From: an uncultured Eubacteriales bacterium
GTDB lineage: Bacteria; Bacillota; Clostridia; Lachnospirales; Lachnospiraceae
Assembly: GCA_900317515.1 (NCBI GenBank)
Contig: ONHA01000025.1
Span: 1-40,892 of the forward strand
DNA: 40,892 bases
Direction of reading: 5' to 3'
A program made the translations under genes and the position numbers. This document shows, piece after piece, positions 1-6,742 of this stretch (its first letter is position 1; each line of letters begins with the position of its first letter). The notes below the pieces were generated by a model, which ran no database searches, had not been told where the DNA came from, and saw nothing but the letters and a program-made list of their open reading frames with translations.

Positions 1-2
1 AG

Positions 3-143
3 GCCGTTATCTTGGCCGGCCTGTCATCGCCACTTCCCGCATCGATAAATATGAGCGAGGATGAACTCCTTGATATGGATTATTTCCTGAATGATGACGA
101 CCTTGACGATGACTTTGGAGAAGAAGGTTTCTATATTTTTTAA
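3..143 (+). CDS. C-terminal end of an unknown acidic protein (partial)
   Basis: An open frame enters from the left edge and ends at TAA 141-143, giving about 46 residues. The end is strongly acidic, with runs such as NDDDLDDDFGEEG, and finishes in the aromatic tail FYIF. I do not recognise the family. The frame is preferred because the other two forward frames stop earlier, at about 46 and 61, and because a compact acidic tail followed by AT-rich spacer is a typical gene end. The real start lies outside the window. No strong forward terminator follows directly; the first hairpins are at 263-340. Confidence 0.5.
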   Translation, partial: AVILAGLSSPLPASINMSEDELLDMDYFLNDDDLDDDFGEEGFYIF

Positions 144-254
144 CCTTTACCGCATTCATGGTCTGAGTATTATACCCATCTTTTTTCGATCTAACGTATG
201 TTCGTTGAACGTGCGTTTGTTTTTGTGTCTCTCAGAATCGAAATTTCCTATAAA

Positions 255-282
255 GCGAAAAAAAGGCGATATATACCGCCTT
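255..282 (-). terminator. Leftward Rho-independent terminator
   Basis: AAGGCG (263-268) pairs with CGCCTT (277-282) across an 8-base AT loop. Read leftwards, the stem is followed at once by a run of at least seven T, a canonical intrinsic terminator. It lies about 430 bases beyond the mecA stop and closes either mecA read-through or the candidate small RNA. Confidence 0.6.
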
Positions 283-287
283 ATTTC

Positions 288-349
288 ATAAAAAATGAAA
301 ACCCCCGCGCCGTACACCGCCGTGTCCTGAGCCTCGGGGGCTGCTTTTT
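288..349. terminator. Possible bidirectional terminator
   Basis: CCCCCG (302-307) pairs with CGGGGG (335-340), and a smaller ACAC/GTGT hairpin (314-325) sits in the loop. T-rich tracts follow on both sides: CTTTTTC at 344-349 in the forward direction and TTTTCATTTTTT in the leftward direction. The long loop makes it weaker than the hairpin at 263-282. Confidence 0.45.
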
Positions 350-582
350 CCCTTGTTGCATGCAGTGCAATAGCACTTCTTTATATTACACGTCCCTCTC
401 ACCGTATGGATTATAAGTTTTGGGGACAAATGGAAATCCAGACTTACATTCTTCTCTGATACCTCTTACGCATCACCCTTTCTTAGCACTTTCAAGGAGT
501 TGTCGCAGCCGTGTGAGAGTTTCACGGAAGGACCTTTGACATATGCGGCGGGCATAAGCGATGCCCGCAAGAAGCTTCTTCA
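297..582 (-). ncRNA. Candidate small RNA or decayed gene, unknown family
   Basis: A leftward promoter-like pair at 589-617 would start a transcript near 582 that ends about 285 bases later at the double hairpin region. The 5' part contains GCGGGCAT/ATGCCCGC, an 8-bp hairpin around 548-568. I compared it by eye with conserved cores of tmRNA, RNase P, 6S and SRP RNA and saw no match. A short open stretch without a start codon (473-592) overlaps it, so a gene remnant is an equal alternative. Confidence 0.25.
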
Positions 583-588
583 AAGAGT

Positions 589-617
589 ATTATGGAATTT
601 TTCCGGAAATCCGTCAA
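589..617 (-). promoter_or_regulatory. Sigma-A-like promoter, leftward, no gene directly behind it
   Basis: TTGACG (complement of 612-617) and CATAAT (complement of 589-594) are separated by 17 bases, close to the consensus. It points away from mecA into a region without a confident protein gene. It lies about 95 bases beyond the mecA stop, so it is not the mecA promoter. Confidence 0.4.
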
Positions 618-709
618 CCGCCCGGCCGAAACAAGCGTATGGAGTGTCATTAAAATCCTGAATCCGCCTTATTTGTTGCATTGTAAGCTAAGATTCAGTC
701 AGACGATCT

Positions 710-1477
710 TTACTCGTCCTCCCGCACAAGCGTCCCCAGGGCCGAGAGCGCGTCGCTCCCCGGGATGCGCTGCTCGTGCTCGGCCATATGGGCCTCCAGC
801 GCCCGGGACCACTGAACGGTCTTCCCGTACTCGGAGAGGATGTTGCAGACCTTGTTGAAATCCTCCGGCGTGTGTCCGCTCTGGTGGATCACAAGCCGGT
901 ATTCGCCGTTCCTCCGCATCCGGTAGAGGACGTTGTCGCCGGCGTAGAACCCGCTGAGGCCGGCCGCGGCGCGGATCACGTCGTCCAGGGTGGAAAATGA
1001 AAACACCTTCACCAGATCGACATCCTGCTCTTCCTTCTTTTTCTTCTCCGGCTCCCTGATCTCCTTCGGCTCTTCCTGGCCTCTCCGCTTCGCGTTCGCC
1101 TTCTTCTTCGACTCGTAGATCCGGTGAATCGCATCGATGATGTCGTCCGCCCCGGAGACATCCGCGATCTTCTCATCCTCGTGTGTCAGCGGCTCGGTGA
1201 AGCGGGAGAAGCGGGTGTCGAGCTCTTCCGGGTCCTCCGTCTTGGAGATGATCAGCACGATCCCGTCATCCGCAAACGGAACCGCCTCGATCATGATCGG
1301 GACATTTTCCGCCGAGAAGCCAAACTTTCTGTAAGCCTCCTCCATCATATCCCGAAACAGTTTTCTCGCTTTTTCCGTCCCGTAGGCGAGCTCATGGAGG
1401 CGGATCTTGCGCTCCGCAAGGTCTGCCATCGTGAGCGTGCAGCGGATCTGGTCGTCGTTCAGTTTCTCTATCTTCAT
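710..1477 (-). CDS. mecA: MecA-family adaptor protein
   Basis: About 255 residues. The N-terminal block MKIEKLNDDQIRC, followed by LHELAYGTEKARKLFRDMMEEA, matches the MecA substrate-binding domain. A charged Lys/Glu linker near residues 135-155 leads to a C-terminal domain containing RNGEYRLVIH, the ClpC-binding part of this family. MecA proteins hand substrates to the ClpCP protease in the cytoplasm and in Bacillus control competence and other unstable proteins. I chose ATG 1475-1477 because GGGGGCT lies five bases upstream; an in-frame ATG at 1489 overlaps that ribosome site. A good promoter lies at 1506-1534. There is no neighbouring clpC or competence gene, so the substrates cannot be guessed. 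Confidence 0.85.
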   Translation of the reverse strand: MKIEKLNDDQIRCTLTMADLAERKIRLHELAYGTEKARKLFRDMMEEAYRKFGFSAENVPIMIEAVPFADDGIVLIISKTEDPEELDTRFSRFTEPLTHEDEKIADVSGADDIIDAIHRIYESKKKANAKRRGQEEPKEIREPEKKKKEEQDVDLVKVFSFSTLDDVIRAAAGLSGFYAGDNVLYRMRRNGEYRLVIHQSGHTPEDFNKVCNILSEYGKTVQWSRALEAHMAEHEQRIPGSDALSALGTLVREDE

Positions 1478-1505
1478 AAAAGCCCCCATACCCTGTTTTA
1501 TCGTG

Positions 1506-1534
1506 ATTATATCGTAATCCTTTCACCATGTAAA
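1506..1534 (-). promoter_or_regulatory. mecA promoter
   Basis: TTTACA (complement of 1529-1534) and TATAAT (complement of 1506-1511) have 17-base spacing and lie just upstream of the mecA ribosome binding site. Confidence 0.7.
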
Positions 1535-1607
1535 CAGGCAAGAAATACAATTTATTAGTCAAATCTAACTAAATGTACCGCATTTGGCACACATTTTTTT
1601 AAGATTT

Positions 1608-1640
1608 GTGTTGGCTAACACCTAATATGCGGGATAGAAT
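1608..1640 (+). promoter_or_regulatory. Ferredoxin promoter with overlapping inverted repeat
   Basis: TTGGCT (1611-1616) and TAGAAT (1635-1640) are spaced by 18 bases. A perfect inverted repeat GTGTT-GGCT-AACAC (1608-1621) covers the -35 box and could be an operator. The repeat is not a full match to any regulator site I know. Confidence 0.45.
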
Positions 1641-1699
1641 AAGTTTGTAAAAGAAATGTATATTCTTGTTTCTTCACAATATAAAGGAGGTAATTTACT

Positions 1700-1873
1700 A
1701 TGGCATATGTTATTTCTGATGAGTGCGTAAGCTGCGGAACTTGCGAGGCTGAGTGCCCGGTTGGTGCTATCGCTCAGGGCGAGGAGCATTACGAGATCGA
1801 TGCTGATGCATGCCTTGACTGCGGAACCTGCGCAGGTGTCTGCCCGACTGGTGCTATCAGCCCGGCTGAATGA
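1700..1873 (+). CDS. 2[4Fe-4S] ferredoxin, clostridial type
   Basis: A complete 57-residue protein, the usual size for clostridial ferredoxins. Two CxxCxxCxxxC cluster motifs, each followed by Pro, are at Cys9, 12, 15, 19 and Cys38, 41, 44, 48, so two [4Fe-4S] clusters are expected. It would carry low-potential electrons in the cytoplasm between fermentative oxidoreductases such as pyruvate:ferredoxin oxidoreductase, hydrogenase or Rnf (family knowledge). AAAGGAGGT lies nine bases before the ATG. Codon choice differs from its neighbours (GCT, GGT and ATC rather than extreme GC3), which fits a highly expressed gene. It is monocistronic, with its own promoter and a strong terminator. Confidence 0.95.
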   Translation: MAYVISDECVSCGTCEAECPVGAIAQGEEHYEIDADACLDCGTCAGVCPTGAISPAE

Positions 1874-1888
1874 TCATTCGATCGTCTT

Positions 1889-1921
1889 AGAGACGGACCG
1901 CGGTGCGGTTCGTCTTTTTTT
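1889..1921 (+). terminator. Ferredoxin terminator
   Basis: AGACGGACCGC pairs with GCGGTTCGTCT over 11 positions (one G-T wobble) across a 3-base loop and is followed by seven T. Confidence 0.9.
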
Positions 1922-2064
1922 GTGATAATACTTTTCAATGTCCGCAGCATCGGCATGCTCGCATGCCGAGATGCAAGGACATTAGAAAAGTTAACAGAAA
2001 TGAGCCTGAAGCGCTGCGAAGCAGCGCGGGAAGGCGAATTTCTGTAGCGGCGCGTATTATCACA
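1921..2064. repeat. Nested palindromic (cloverleaf-like) repeat, copy 1
   Basis: Outer arms TGTGATAATA (1921-1930) and TATTATCACA (2055-2064) are perfect inverted repeats enclosing two hairpin branches. Branch 1 pairs CTTTTC/GAAAAG and ATGTCC/GGACAT (1931-1990), with a GGCATG/CATGCC tip. Branch 2 pairs ACAGAAAT (1994-2001) with ATTTCTGT (2038-2045), then a symmetric GA/GA internal loop, then GCCT/AGGC, then GCGCTGC-GAA-GCAGCGC. No protein frame explains it. The same architecture recurs at 2579-2642 and 2733-2838. Confidence 0.7.
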
Positions 2065-2208
2065 AAAATATATTGAATCTGCAAAGAACTTGCAAAGGTC
2101 ACCCTGCTAAGATATGGACAGAACAAAAGAAAAAATCATATAAAGGATAATATAGGGGAGGTCTACGGAGCAAAATTTTTCCGGACAGCAGCGTTCTTAC
2201 GATTGTCT

Positions 2209-2296
2209 AATGCCCTCGCGGCCCGGCATGCAAGCATGCGGCCGTGAGGGCATTGCAGTCTCTTTACCTGCCTTGTGATAACACGCGCCGCTTCGC
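2209..2296. repeat. Related palindromic element, degenerate copy
   Basis: AATGCCCTC...GGCATGC-AA-GCATGC...GAGGGCATT (about 2210-2256) has the same layout as branch 1 of copy 1, but its basal stem is changed on both sides (ATGCCC/GGGCAT instead of ATGTCC/GGACAT). It is followed by GTGATAACACGCGCCGCTTCGC, the inverse of the outer-arm region of copy 1. It therefore looks like a rearranged member of the same family. Confidence 0.5.
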
Positions 2297-2323
2297 GCTC
2301 CCGCGTCGCTGTACAAAGAATAA

Positions 2324-2346
2324 AGACCGCATGGCAGGTGCGGTCT
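2324..2346. repeat. Perfect 8-bp hairpin
   Basis: AGACCGCA pairs with TGCGGTCT around a 7-base loop. T-rich tracts flank it loosely on both sides, so it could act as a weak terminator, but no gene end is near. Confidence 0.4.
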
Positions 2347-2497
2347 CTACTCTTTCAAAAAGGGAAGGAGTTCCGTCTCGCGACGGATAATGAAAAAGAA
2401 AAAGGTAATTGGCAATTTGTCTTTTCTTATGTTAGTAAGATAACCTAATTTTATGAACACAATATGTACAACTTTAAAGCGTTTTGTAAATTTTTAT

Positions 2498-2694
2498 GAT
2501 ATCGCCCTGTCACCATGTCCGTGCACGCCGCCAGCCGCGCTCGCGGGGCTGGGGCTGCACGGGCATGTGTGACGCTAACAAAAAACGAACGCTTGCACTG
2601 CGAAAGTGCGAAGCACGAAGCAATGCAAGTGCGAGTTTTTTGGGAGCGCGTCGCAAGGCGCGCGGAGGGCGATATCTTCCTCCAGAGAATGCGT
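2498..2694. repeat. Element with GATATCGCCCT terminal inverted repeats, copy A
   Basis: The left end GATATCGCCCTGTCACCAT (2498-2516) is repeated at 2840-2858, and the right end AGGGCGATATC (2666-2676) is its inverted match, repeated at 2902-2912. Both copies continue with a shared CCTCC.GAGAATGCG tail. Inside copy A is a hairpin CAAAAAAC-GA-...-GA-GTTTTTTG (2579-2642) of the same design as branch 2 of the cloverleaf repeat, then GCGCGTC-GCAA-GGCGCGC. It has no coding capacity, so it resembles a MITE or another non-autonomous repeat. Confidence 0.6.
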
Positions 2695-2720
2695 GCTTGC
2701 ACGCCAATGGGTGAAAGCTT

Positions 2721-2838
2721 CTGACAACCTAACAAAAATGAGCAACAAAGGCCCGGAAGCCCAAAGGGCAACGGGCCGGGTTGCGAATTTTTGCAGCGCC
2801 GCGAGAGTGCGAAGCACGAAGCGACGCGTATTATCATA
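2721..2838. repeat. Nested palindromic repeat, copy with branch 2 conserved
   Basis: CAAAAAT (2733-2739) pairs with ATTTTTG (2787-2793), then GA/GA, then GCAAC (2742-2746) with GTTGC (2780-2784), then GGCCCG with CGGGCC. It ends in GTGCGAAGCACGAAGC (2807-2822) and GCGTATTATCA, shared respectively with 2606-2621 and with the end of copy 1. Stem sequences differ from copy 1 but pairing is kept. Confidence 0.6.
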
Positions 2839-2839
2839 G

Positions 2840-2930
2840 GATATCGCCCTGTCACCATACGCAAGTGCTCGTTTTTTGTGGGCGCGCCGCAAGGCGCGCG
2901 GAGGGCGATATCTGCCTCCGGAGAATGCGG
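2840..2930. repeat. Element with GATATCGCCCT terminal inverted repeats, copy B
   Basis: A short 91-base copy with the same 19-base left end and 11-base right end as copy A. Its core keeps GCAAGTGC and the T-run plus GCGCGCC-GCAA-GGCGCGC, a 7-bp hairpin with a GCAA loop. It lacks the roughly 105-base internal hairpin block of copy A. Its tail runs into the lysC terminator. Confidence 0.6.
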
Positions 2931-2962
2931 CAAAAAAAGAGGAGCTCTCTCGCCCCTCTTTC
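2930..2962 (-). terminator. lysC terminator
   Basis: Read leftwards, AAGAGGGGC pairs with GCTCCTCTT (one wobble) around a 6-base loop and is followed by seven T. It closes the prfB-hom-lysC unit. Confidence 0.8.
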
Positions 2963-2972
2963 CTTTTTATCT

Positions 2973-4181
2973 TCAATCTCCCAGACCGAATGCCTCATGC
3001 ACCGCATTCGCCGCGCGGTCCGCATCCTTGAGGTCCACCAGAACCGTGACGCGGATCTCGGATGTCGAGATCATGTTGATGTTGATATCCTCGTTGTAGA
3101 GGGCCTCGAACATCTTGGCCGCAACGCCCGGGTTCGTCATCATGCCCGCGCCGACGATCGAAACCTTCGCGACGTCCGGACGGGACTCGATGGCCGAGTA
3201 CTGAAGGCGCTCTTTATTTGTCTCGATTGCCTTGATGGCATCGTCCATGTCGCCGTCAGAGCAGGTGAAGGAGATATCCTTCGTTCCCTCGCGGCCGATT
3301 GACTGCAGAATCATATCGATATTGATGCCCGCCTTGGCGAGAACATCAAACAGACGGAACGCAACTCCCGGACGATCCTTGAGACCGATGACGGAGACGC
3401 GGTCAGCGTCCTTATCCAAAGCTACACCGCTTATCAGCATTCTTTCCACTTTTGCATCCTCCTTGACTACGGTACCTTCGCTGTAATTTAAGCTGGAACG
3501 TACGACCAGCGGGACTCCATACTTCTTTGCCATCTCAACCGACCTGTTGTGCAGGACACCTGCGCCGAGGGAGGCGAGCTCCAGCATCTCATCGTAGGTG
3601 ATCTCCGGCAGCTTCTTTGCGGTTTTGACAACGCGCGGATCCATCGTATAGACGCCGTCGACGTCCGTGTAGATCTCACAGCTGTCCGCATGGAGCGCCG
3701 CAGCCAGCGCAACGGCCGTCGTGTCCGAGCCGCCCCGGCCGAGGGTTGTATAGTCGTCATACTTGTTGACGCCCTGGAAACCGGTCACGATAACGATCTT
3801 CCGATCCTCCAGCTCGTGGCGGATGCGCTCGGAGTCAATTCTCTTAAGGCGGGCCGAACCGTACTGGCTGGTGGTGTGCATGGCAACCTGGAAAGCGTTC
3901 AGCGAGACAGCCCGGACACCGAGCGAATCCATCGCCATCGCCATCATCGCGACAGAGACCTGCTCACCGGTCGTCATCAGCATATCGAGCTCGCGCTTCG
4001 GAGGTTTGGGGTTCACTTTGTGGGCAAGGTCGATCAGCTCGTCCGTCGATTTGCCCATGGCGGAAAGAACAACGACAACGTCATTTCCTTTCTTGTAGTC
4101 TTCAACGCAGCGGATTGCCACGTTCATGATGCGTTCCGGCGATCCGACTGACGTGCCGCCGAATTTCTTAACAATCAGCAT
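2973..4181 (-). CDS. lysC: Aspartate kinase, monofunctional
   Basis: A 402-residue cytoplasmic enzyme that phosphorylates aspartate, the first step towards lysine, threonine and methionine. The kinase signature KFGGTS is at residues 6-11, and GRGGSDTTAVALAAAL and EIYTDVDGVYTMDPR follow in the amino-acid-kinase fold. Two C-terminal ACT domains, beginning near VIGLKDRPGVAF and KVSIVGAGM, would bind the feedback inhibitor. I chose ATG 4179-4181 because AAGGAG lies eight bases upstream; the frame opens a little earlier without a better site. It starts 32 bases after hom, so it is read with hom. No lysine riboswitch is visible. Feedback control through the ACT domains is inferred. Confidence 0.95.
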   Translation of the reverse strand: MLIVKKFGGTSVGSPERIMNVAIRCVEDYKKGNDVVVVLSAMGKSTDELIDLAHKVNPKPPKRELDMLMTTGEQVSVAMMAMAMDSLGVRAVSLNAFQVAMHTTSQYGSARLKRIDSERIRHELEDRKIVIVTGFQGVNKYDDYTTLGRGGSDTTAVALAAALHADSCEIYTDVDGVYTMDPRVVKTAKKLPEITYDEMLELASLGAGVLHNRSVEMAKKYGVPLVVRSSLNYSEGTVVKEDAKVERMLISGVALDKDADRVSVIGLKDRPGVAFRLFDVLAKAGINIDMILQSIGREGTKDISFTCSDGDMDDAIKAIETNKERLQYSAIESRPDVAKVSIVGAGMMTNPGVAAKMFEALYNEDININMISTSEIRVTVLVDLKDADRAANAVHEAFGLGD

Positions 4182-4213
4182 ATTTCTTCTCCTTATGGTA
4201 CCCGGCAAGCCTC

Positions 4214-5410
4214 TCAGGCGATGCGGATCCTCTTGATAACTTTTTCGGAGGCCGCTTCCTCAAACGCCTTTTCCGTCATAACTCCGGTCACAAATCCGAA
4301 CTCACCCGAAAGAGACGGGAGACACACCGGCGTGATCTCGCCGAAGGCCGCTTTCGCCTCTTCCTCAGTTCCGGCAAAACGCACGAAAAATGCATGTCTC
4401 ACATCGTCAAGAGGCATGAGCTCCATCTCCTCGGCCTTCCAGTCGGACGCAAGTGTGCGGGAAAGATGGCGGGCCGCCGAGATGACGTCCCCCGCGACCG
4501 CGCTGGCGGTCGGCAGAGAGCCTGCCCCGCTTCCGTAGAAGAGCGTATCGCCGACCGCATTGCCGTGCACGGAAACCGCGTTCAGGACGCCGTTCACGTG
4601 GTAGAGCATGTTGTCGCGGTCAACCAGCATGGGAGCGACCATCGCCCACACGCCTTCCTCGGTGCGCCCGGAGGCGGCGAGCAGACGGATTTTCATTTTC
4701 AGAGCTTTTGCGTAGGACATATCGACCGCGTCGATGTTCGTGATGCCTTCGGTGTAGACATTCTTATAGGAAATATGCTTTCCGTAAGCCAACGACGAGA
4801 GGATCGCGATCTTGCGGCAGGCGTCCCAGCCCTCGATATCCGCTTCCGGATGTCTCTCGGCGTAGCCCAGGTCCTGCGCATCTTTCAGCGCATCCGCAAA
4901 TTCCTGTCCCTCATCCATCATCTGGGTGAGGATGTAGTTCGTCGTCCCGTTTAAAATGCCGGCAACGCCGTCGATCTCGTCGGCTGTCAGCGCCGAATCC
5001 AGCACGTGGATGATCGGGATTCCGCCGCCGCAGGAAGCCTCGAAGAGGTAGTTGACGTTCTTTTCCTTCGCGATCTCACGAAGCTCCACACCGTGCTCGG
5101 CCACAAGCTCCTTGTTGGAGGTGCAGACCGATTTCCCTGCGAGGAGAGCCTTCCTGGTAAACTCATAGGAAGGACGAAGTCCGCCCATTGTCTCGACGAC
5201 GATCTTAACTTCCGGATCGTTTAAAATGTCATTGAAATCATGGGTGAGGACCTCCATGACCGGATCCCCCGGGAACTCGCGGAGATCGAGCACGTATTTC
5301 ACCCGGATCTCCTCGCCGACGCGGCCTGTAATCACCTCACGGTTCATCGTGAGAACCTTGAAGACACCTGCGCCGACCGTACCGTAACCCATTATCGCTG
5401 CACTTACCAT
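4214..5410 (-). CDS. hom: Homoserine dehydrogenase
   Basis: A 398-residue enzyme that reduces aspartate semialdehyde to homoserine with NAD(P)H. The N-terminal GYGTVGAGV (residues 8-16) is the Rossmann nucleotide loop. SNKELVAEHG and ASCGGGIPII, then GILNGTTNYIL and GYAERHPEADIEGWDACRK, are hallmark family segments that include the catalytic Asp/Lys region. The start ATG 5408-5410 is preceded only by a weak GAGAGGG; the frame also opens upstream, inside prfB. It begins 22 bases after the prfB stop and is followed by lysC, so the three are probably co-transcribed and the pair feeds threonine/methionine synthesis. A short C-terminal segment resembles the reduced regulatory end of clostridial homologues. 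Confidence 0.95.
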   Translation of the reverse strand: MVSAAIMGYGTVGAGVFKVLTMNREVITGRVGEEIRVKYVLDLREFPGDPVMEVLTHDFNDILNDPEVKIVVETMGGLRPSYEFTRKALLAGKSVCTSNKELVAEHGVELREIAKEKNVNYLFEASCGGGIPIIHVLDSALTADEIDGVAGILNGTTNYILTQMMDEGQEFADALKDAQDLGYAERHPEADIEGWDACRKIAILSSLAYGKHISYKNVYTEGITNIDAVDMSYAKALKMKIRLLAASGRTEEGVWAMVAPMLVDRDNMLYHVNGVLNAVSVHGNAVGDTLFYGSGAGSLPTASAVAGDVISAARHLSRTLASDWKAEEMELMPLDDVRHAFFVRFAGTEEEAKAAFGEITPVCLPSLSGEFGFVTGVMTEKAFEEAASEKVIKRIRIA

Positions 5411-5432
5411 TTTCTTACCCTCTCGTTTCTTA

Positions 5433-6582
5433 TCAGCGGATCGCCGTGGCGTCCGCCGCTGCTTCCTTCGCCTTTCCGCCCAGTGCCTCCCACTTGAGGA
5501 ACGCGTTGATGAACGGATCGATACCGCCGTCCAGCACCTTCTGAGCGTTGGTCTGCTCTTCATTAGTCCGAAGATCCTTGATAAGCTGATACGGCTGCAG
5601 GAAATAGGATCTTATCTGGTTGCCCCACGCGATCTCCGTGACCTTGCCTCTGATGTCATCCAGCTTGTCTGCGTTCTGCTGCTGCTTCAGCATGAAAAGC
5701 TTGATTTTCAGTTCCTGGAAGGCCTTGTCCTTGTTCTGGAACTGGGATCTCTCATTCTGGCAGGTGACCACGATTCCCGTCGGGAAATGCGTGATACGGA
5801 TCGCCGAGGACGTCTTGTTGATGTGCTGGCCGCCCGCACCGGATGACCGGTACGTATCGATGCGGATATCCTTCGGGTCGATCTCGATGTCAAGATCCTC
5901 CTCGATGTCCGGCATGACTTCGCAGGCCGAGAAGGATGTCTGCCGCTTGCCGTTCGCGTTGAACGGGGAAATGCGGACCAGTCTGTGCACGCCGTGCTCC
6001 GACTTTAAAAGTCCGTAGGCGTTCTCGCCGTTCACCTGGAACGTGACCGACTTGAGGCCGGCCTCATCGCCCTCCAGAATATCGAGTACCTCGACGGCAA
6101 GACCGTGCGCCTCCGCCCACCGCGTATACATGCGGTAGAGCATCTGGGTCCAGTCCATGGCCTCCGTTCCGCCGGTTCCGGCATGGAGCGTCACGATCGC
6201 GTTGCAGGCGTCGTACTCGCCGGAAAGGAGGGTCTTCATGCGGATACCCTCGAATTTTGTCTTGAAATTGTCAAACATCTCCTGGACTTCCGGCACAAGC
6301 TCCGGATCCGGCTCCTCGTCGGCCATCTCGATCATATCGCGGATATCGTCCCTCGCCGAAATGAGTGCGTCGTAGCCGGACACGTCAGCCTTGAGGTCGG
6401 CGAGCAGCTTGGTCTTCTTCTGCGCCGCCTCCGGGTTGTCCCAGAGATGGGGATCTTCCATTTCCCTCGTTAATTCCTGAATTCGCTTCTCTTTGACAGC
6501 GAGGTTAAAGTGAATCCCTCATTTCAACTAAAGGTTCATCGTAAGTATTCAATTCATATCTGATCGGATCTAACTCTACCAA
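5433..6582 (-). CDS. prfB: Peptide chain release factor 2, with programmed +1 frameshift
   Basis: RF2 ends translation at UGA and UAA. The main frame (5433-6506) carries SPF, the RF2 stop-codon reading tripeptide, and GAGGQHINK, with the GGQ that triggers peptide release. The N-terminus is in another frame: TTG 6580-6582, preceded by GAGGG, opens VELDPIRYELNTYDEP and stops after 25 codons at TAA (6505-6507). Skipping one T at 6507 after CTT gives NLAVKEKRIQELTREMEDP and restores a full 382-residue RF2. The coding join is complement 5433-6506 plus 6508-6582. GAGGGA lies just upstream of the slip codon and acts as the internal Shine-Dalgarno stimulator. The in-frame stop is UAA rather than the usual UGA. 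It has its own promoter at 6677-6705. Confidence 0.93.
6503..6521 (-). promoter_or_regulatory. prfB recoding site CTT TAA C
   Basis: Read leftwards, the sequence is AGGGATTCACTTTAACC: a Shine-Dalgarno-like AGGG, the slip codon CTT (6508-6510), then stop TAA. Family knowledge: slow RF2 recognition of the stop lets the ribosome slip +1, so RF2 limits its own synthesis. Confidence 0.85.
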
Positions 6583-6676
6583 TAGTCTCACCCTCTTTCG
6601 TAAATCCGCTCCCGTATGGGAGGTTCGTCCCGGGCCGCTTACGTTCGGCGCGGGCTCTCGCTATATACAAATCAGT
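6583..6676 (-). other. Structured prfB leader
   Basis: About 85 bases of untranslated leader contain CTCCC-ATAC-GGGAG and a longer imperfect GC-rich stem CCCG..CCG/CGG..CGGG. No riboswitch core was recognised. The hairpins may only protect or tune the mRNA. Confidence 0.35.
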
Positions 6677-6705
6677 ATCATACTAAAAATAATTTCAAGA
6701 TGCAA
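6677..6705 (-). promoter_or_regulatory. prfB promoter
   Basis: TTGCAT (complement of 6700-6705) and TATGAT (complement of 6677-6682) with 17-base spacing lie in the only AT-rich stretch between addA and prfB. Confidence 0.7.
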
Positions 6706-6716
6706 GAGAAAATAAC

Positions 6717-6732
6717 AATCCTTCGAAGGATT
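6717..6732 (-). terminator. Weak terminator after addA
   Basis: AATCCT-TCGA-AGGATT is a perfect short hairpin followed leftwards by GTTATTTTCTC. The T-run is broken, so termination is probably partial. Confidence 0.35.
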
Positions 6733-6742
6733 TCCCGAAAAA

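Larger units (their letters stand above)
144..709. other. AT-rich gap with no confident protein gene
   Basis: This 566-base stretch is much more AT-rich than the neighbouring genes. It holds two hairpins with flanking T-runs (255-349), a possible leftward promoter (589-617) and a short leftward open stretch at 473-592, read in a frame closed at both ends, with a gene-like composition (LTRLRQLLESAKKG at its end). That stretch has no start codon, so it may be a decayed gene tail. It may equally lie inside a small RNA running from the promoter to the hairpins. Confidence 0.5.

Noticed and set aside
297-582. tmRNA, RNase P, 6S or SRP RNA in the AT-rich gap
   Set aside because: I looked for their conserved cores and found none, so only an unnamed candidate is reported.
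2150-2200. A GGGGAGG ribosome-site-like sequence at about 2155-2161
   Set aside because: No start codon with an open frame follows within a usable distance. At most it is a relic.
2451-2976. Several overlapping open frames of 65-160 codons on both strands
   Set aside because: They fall exactly on the palindromic repeats, have no ribosome site and read as low-complexity Arg/Ala-rich text. The repeats explain them.
5411-5563. N-terminal extension of homoserine dehydrogenase into prfB
   Set aside because: The extra residues are a Ser/Arg-rich shadow of prfB and do not match the family. The Rossmann loop begins at the chosen start.
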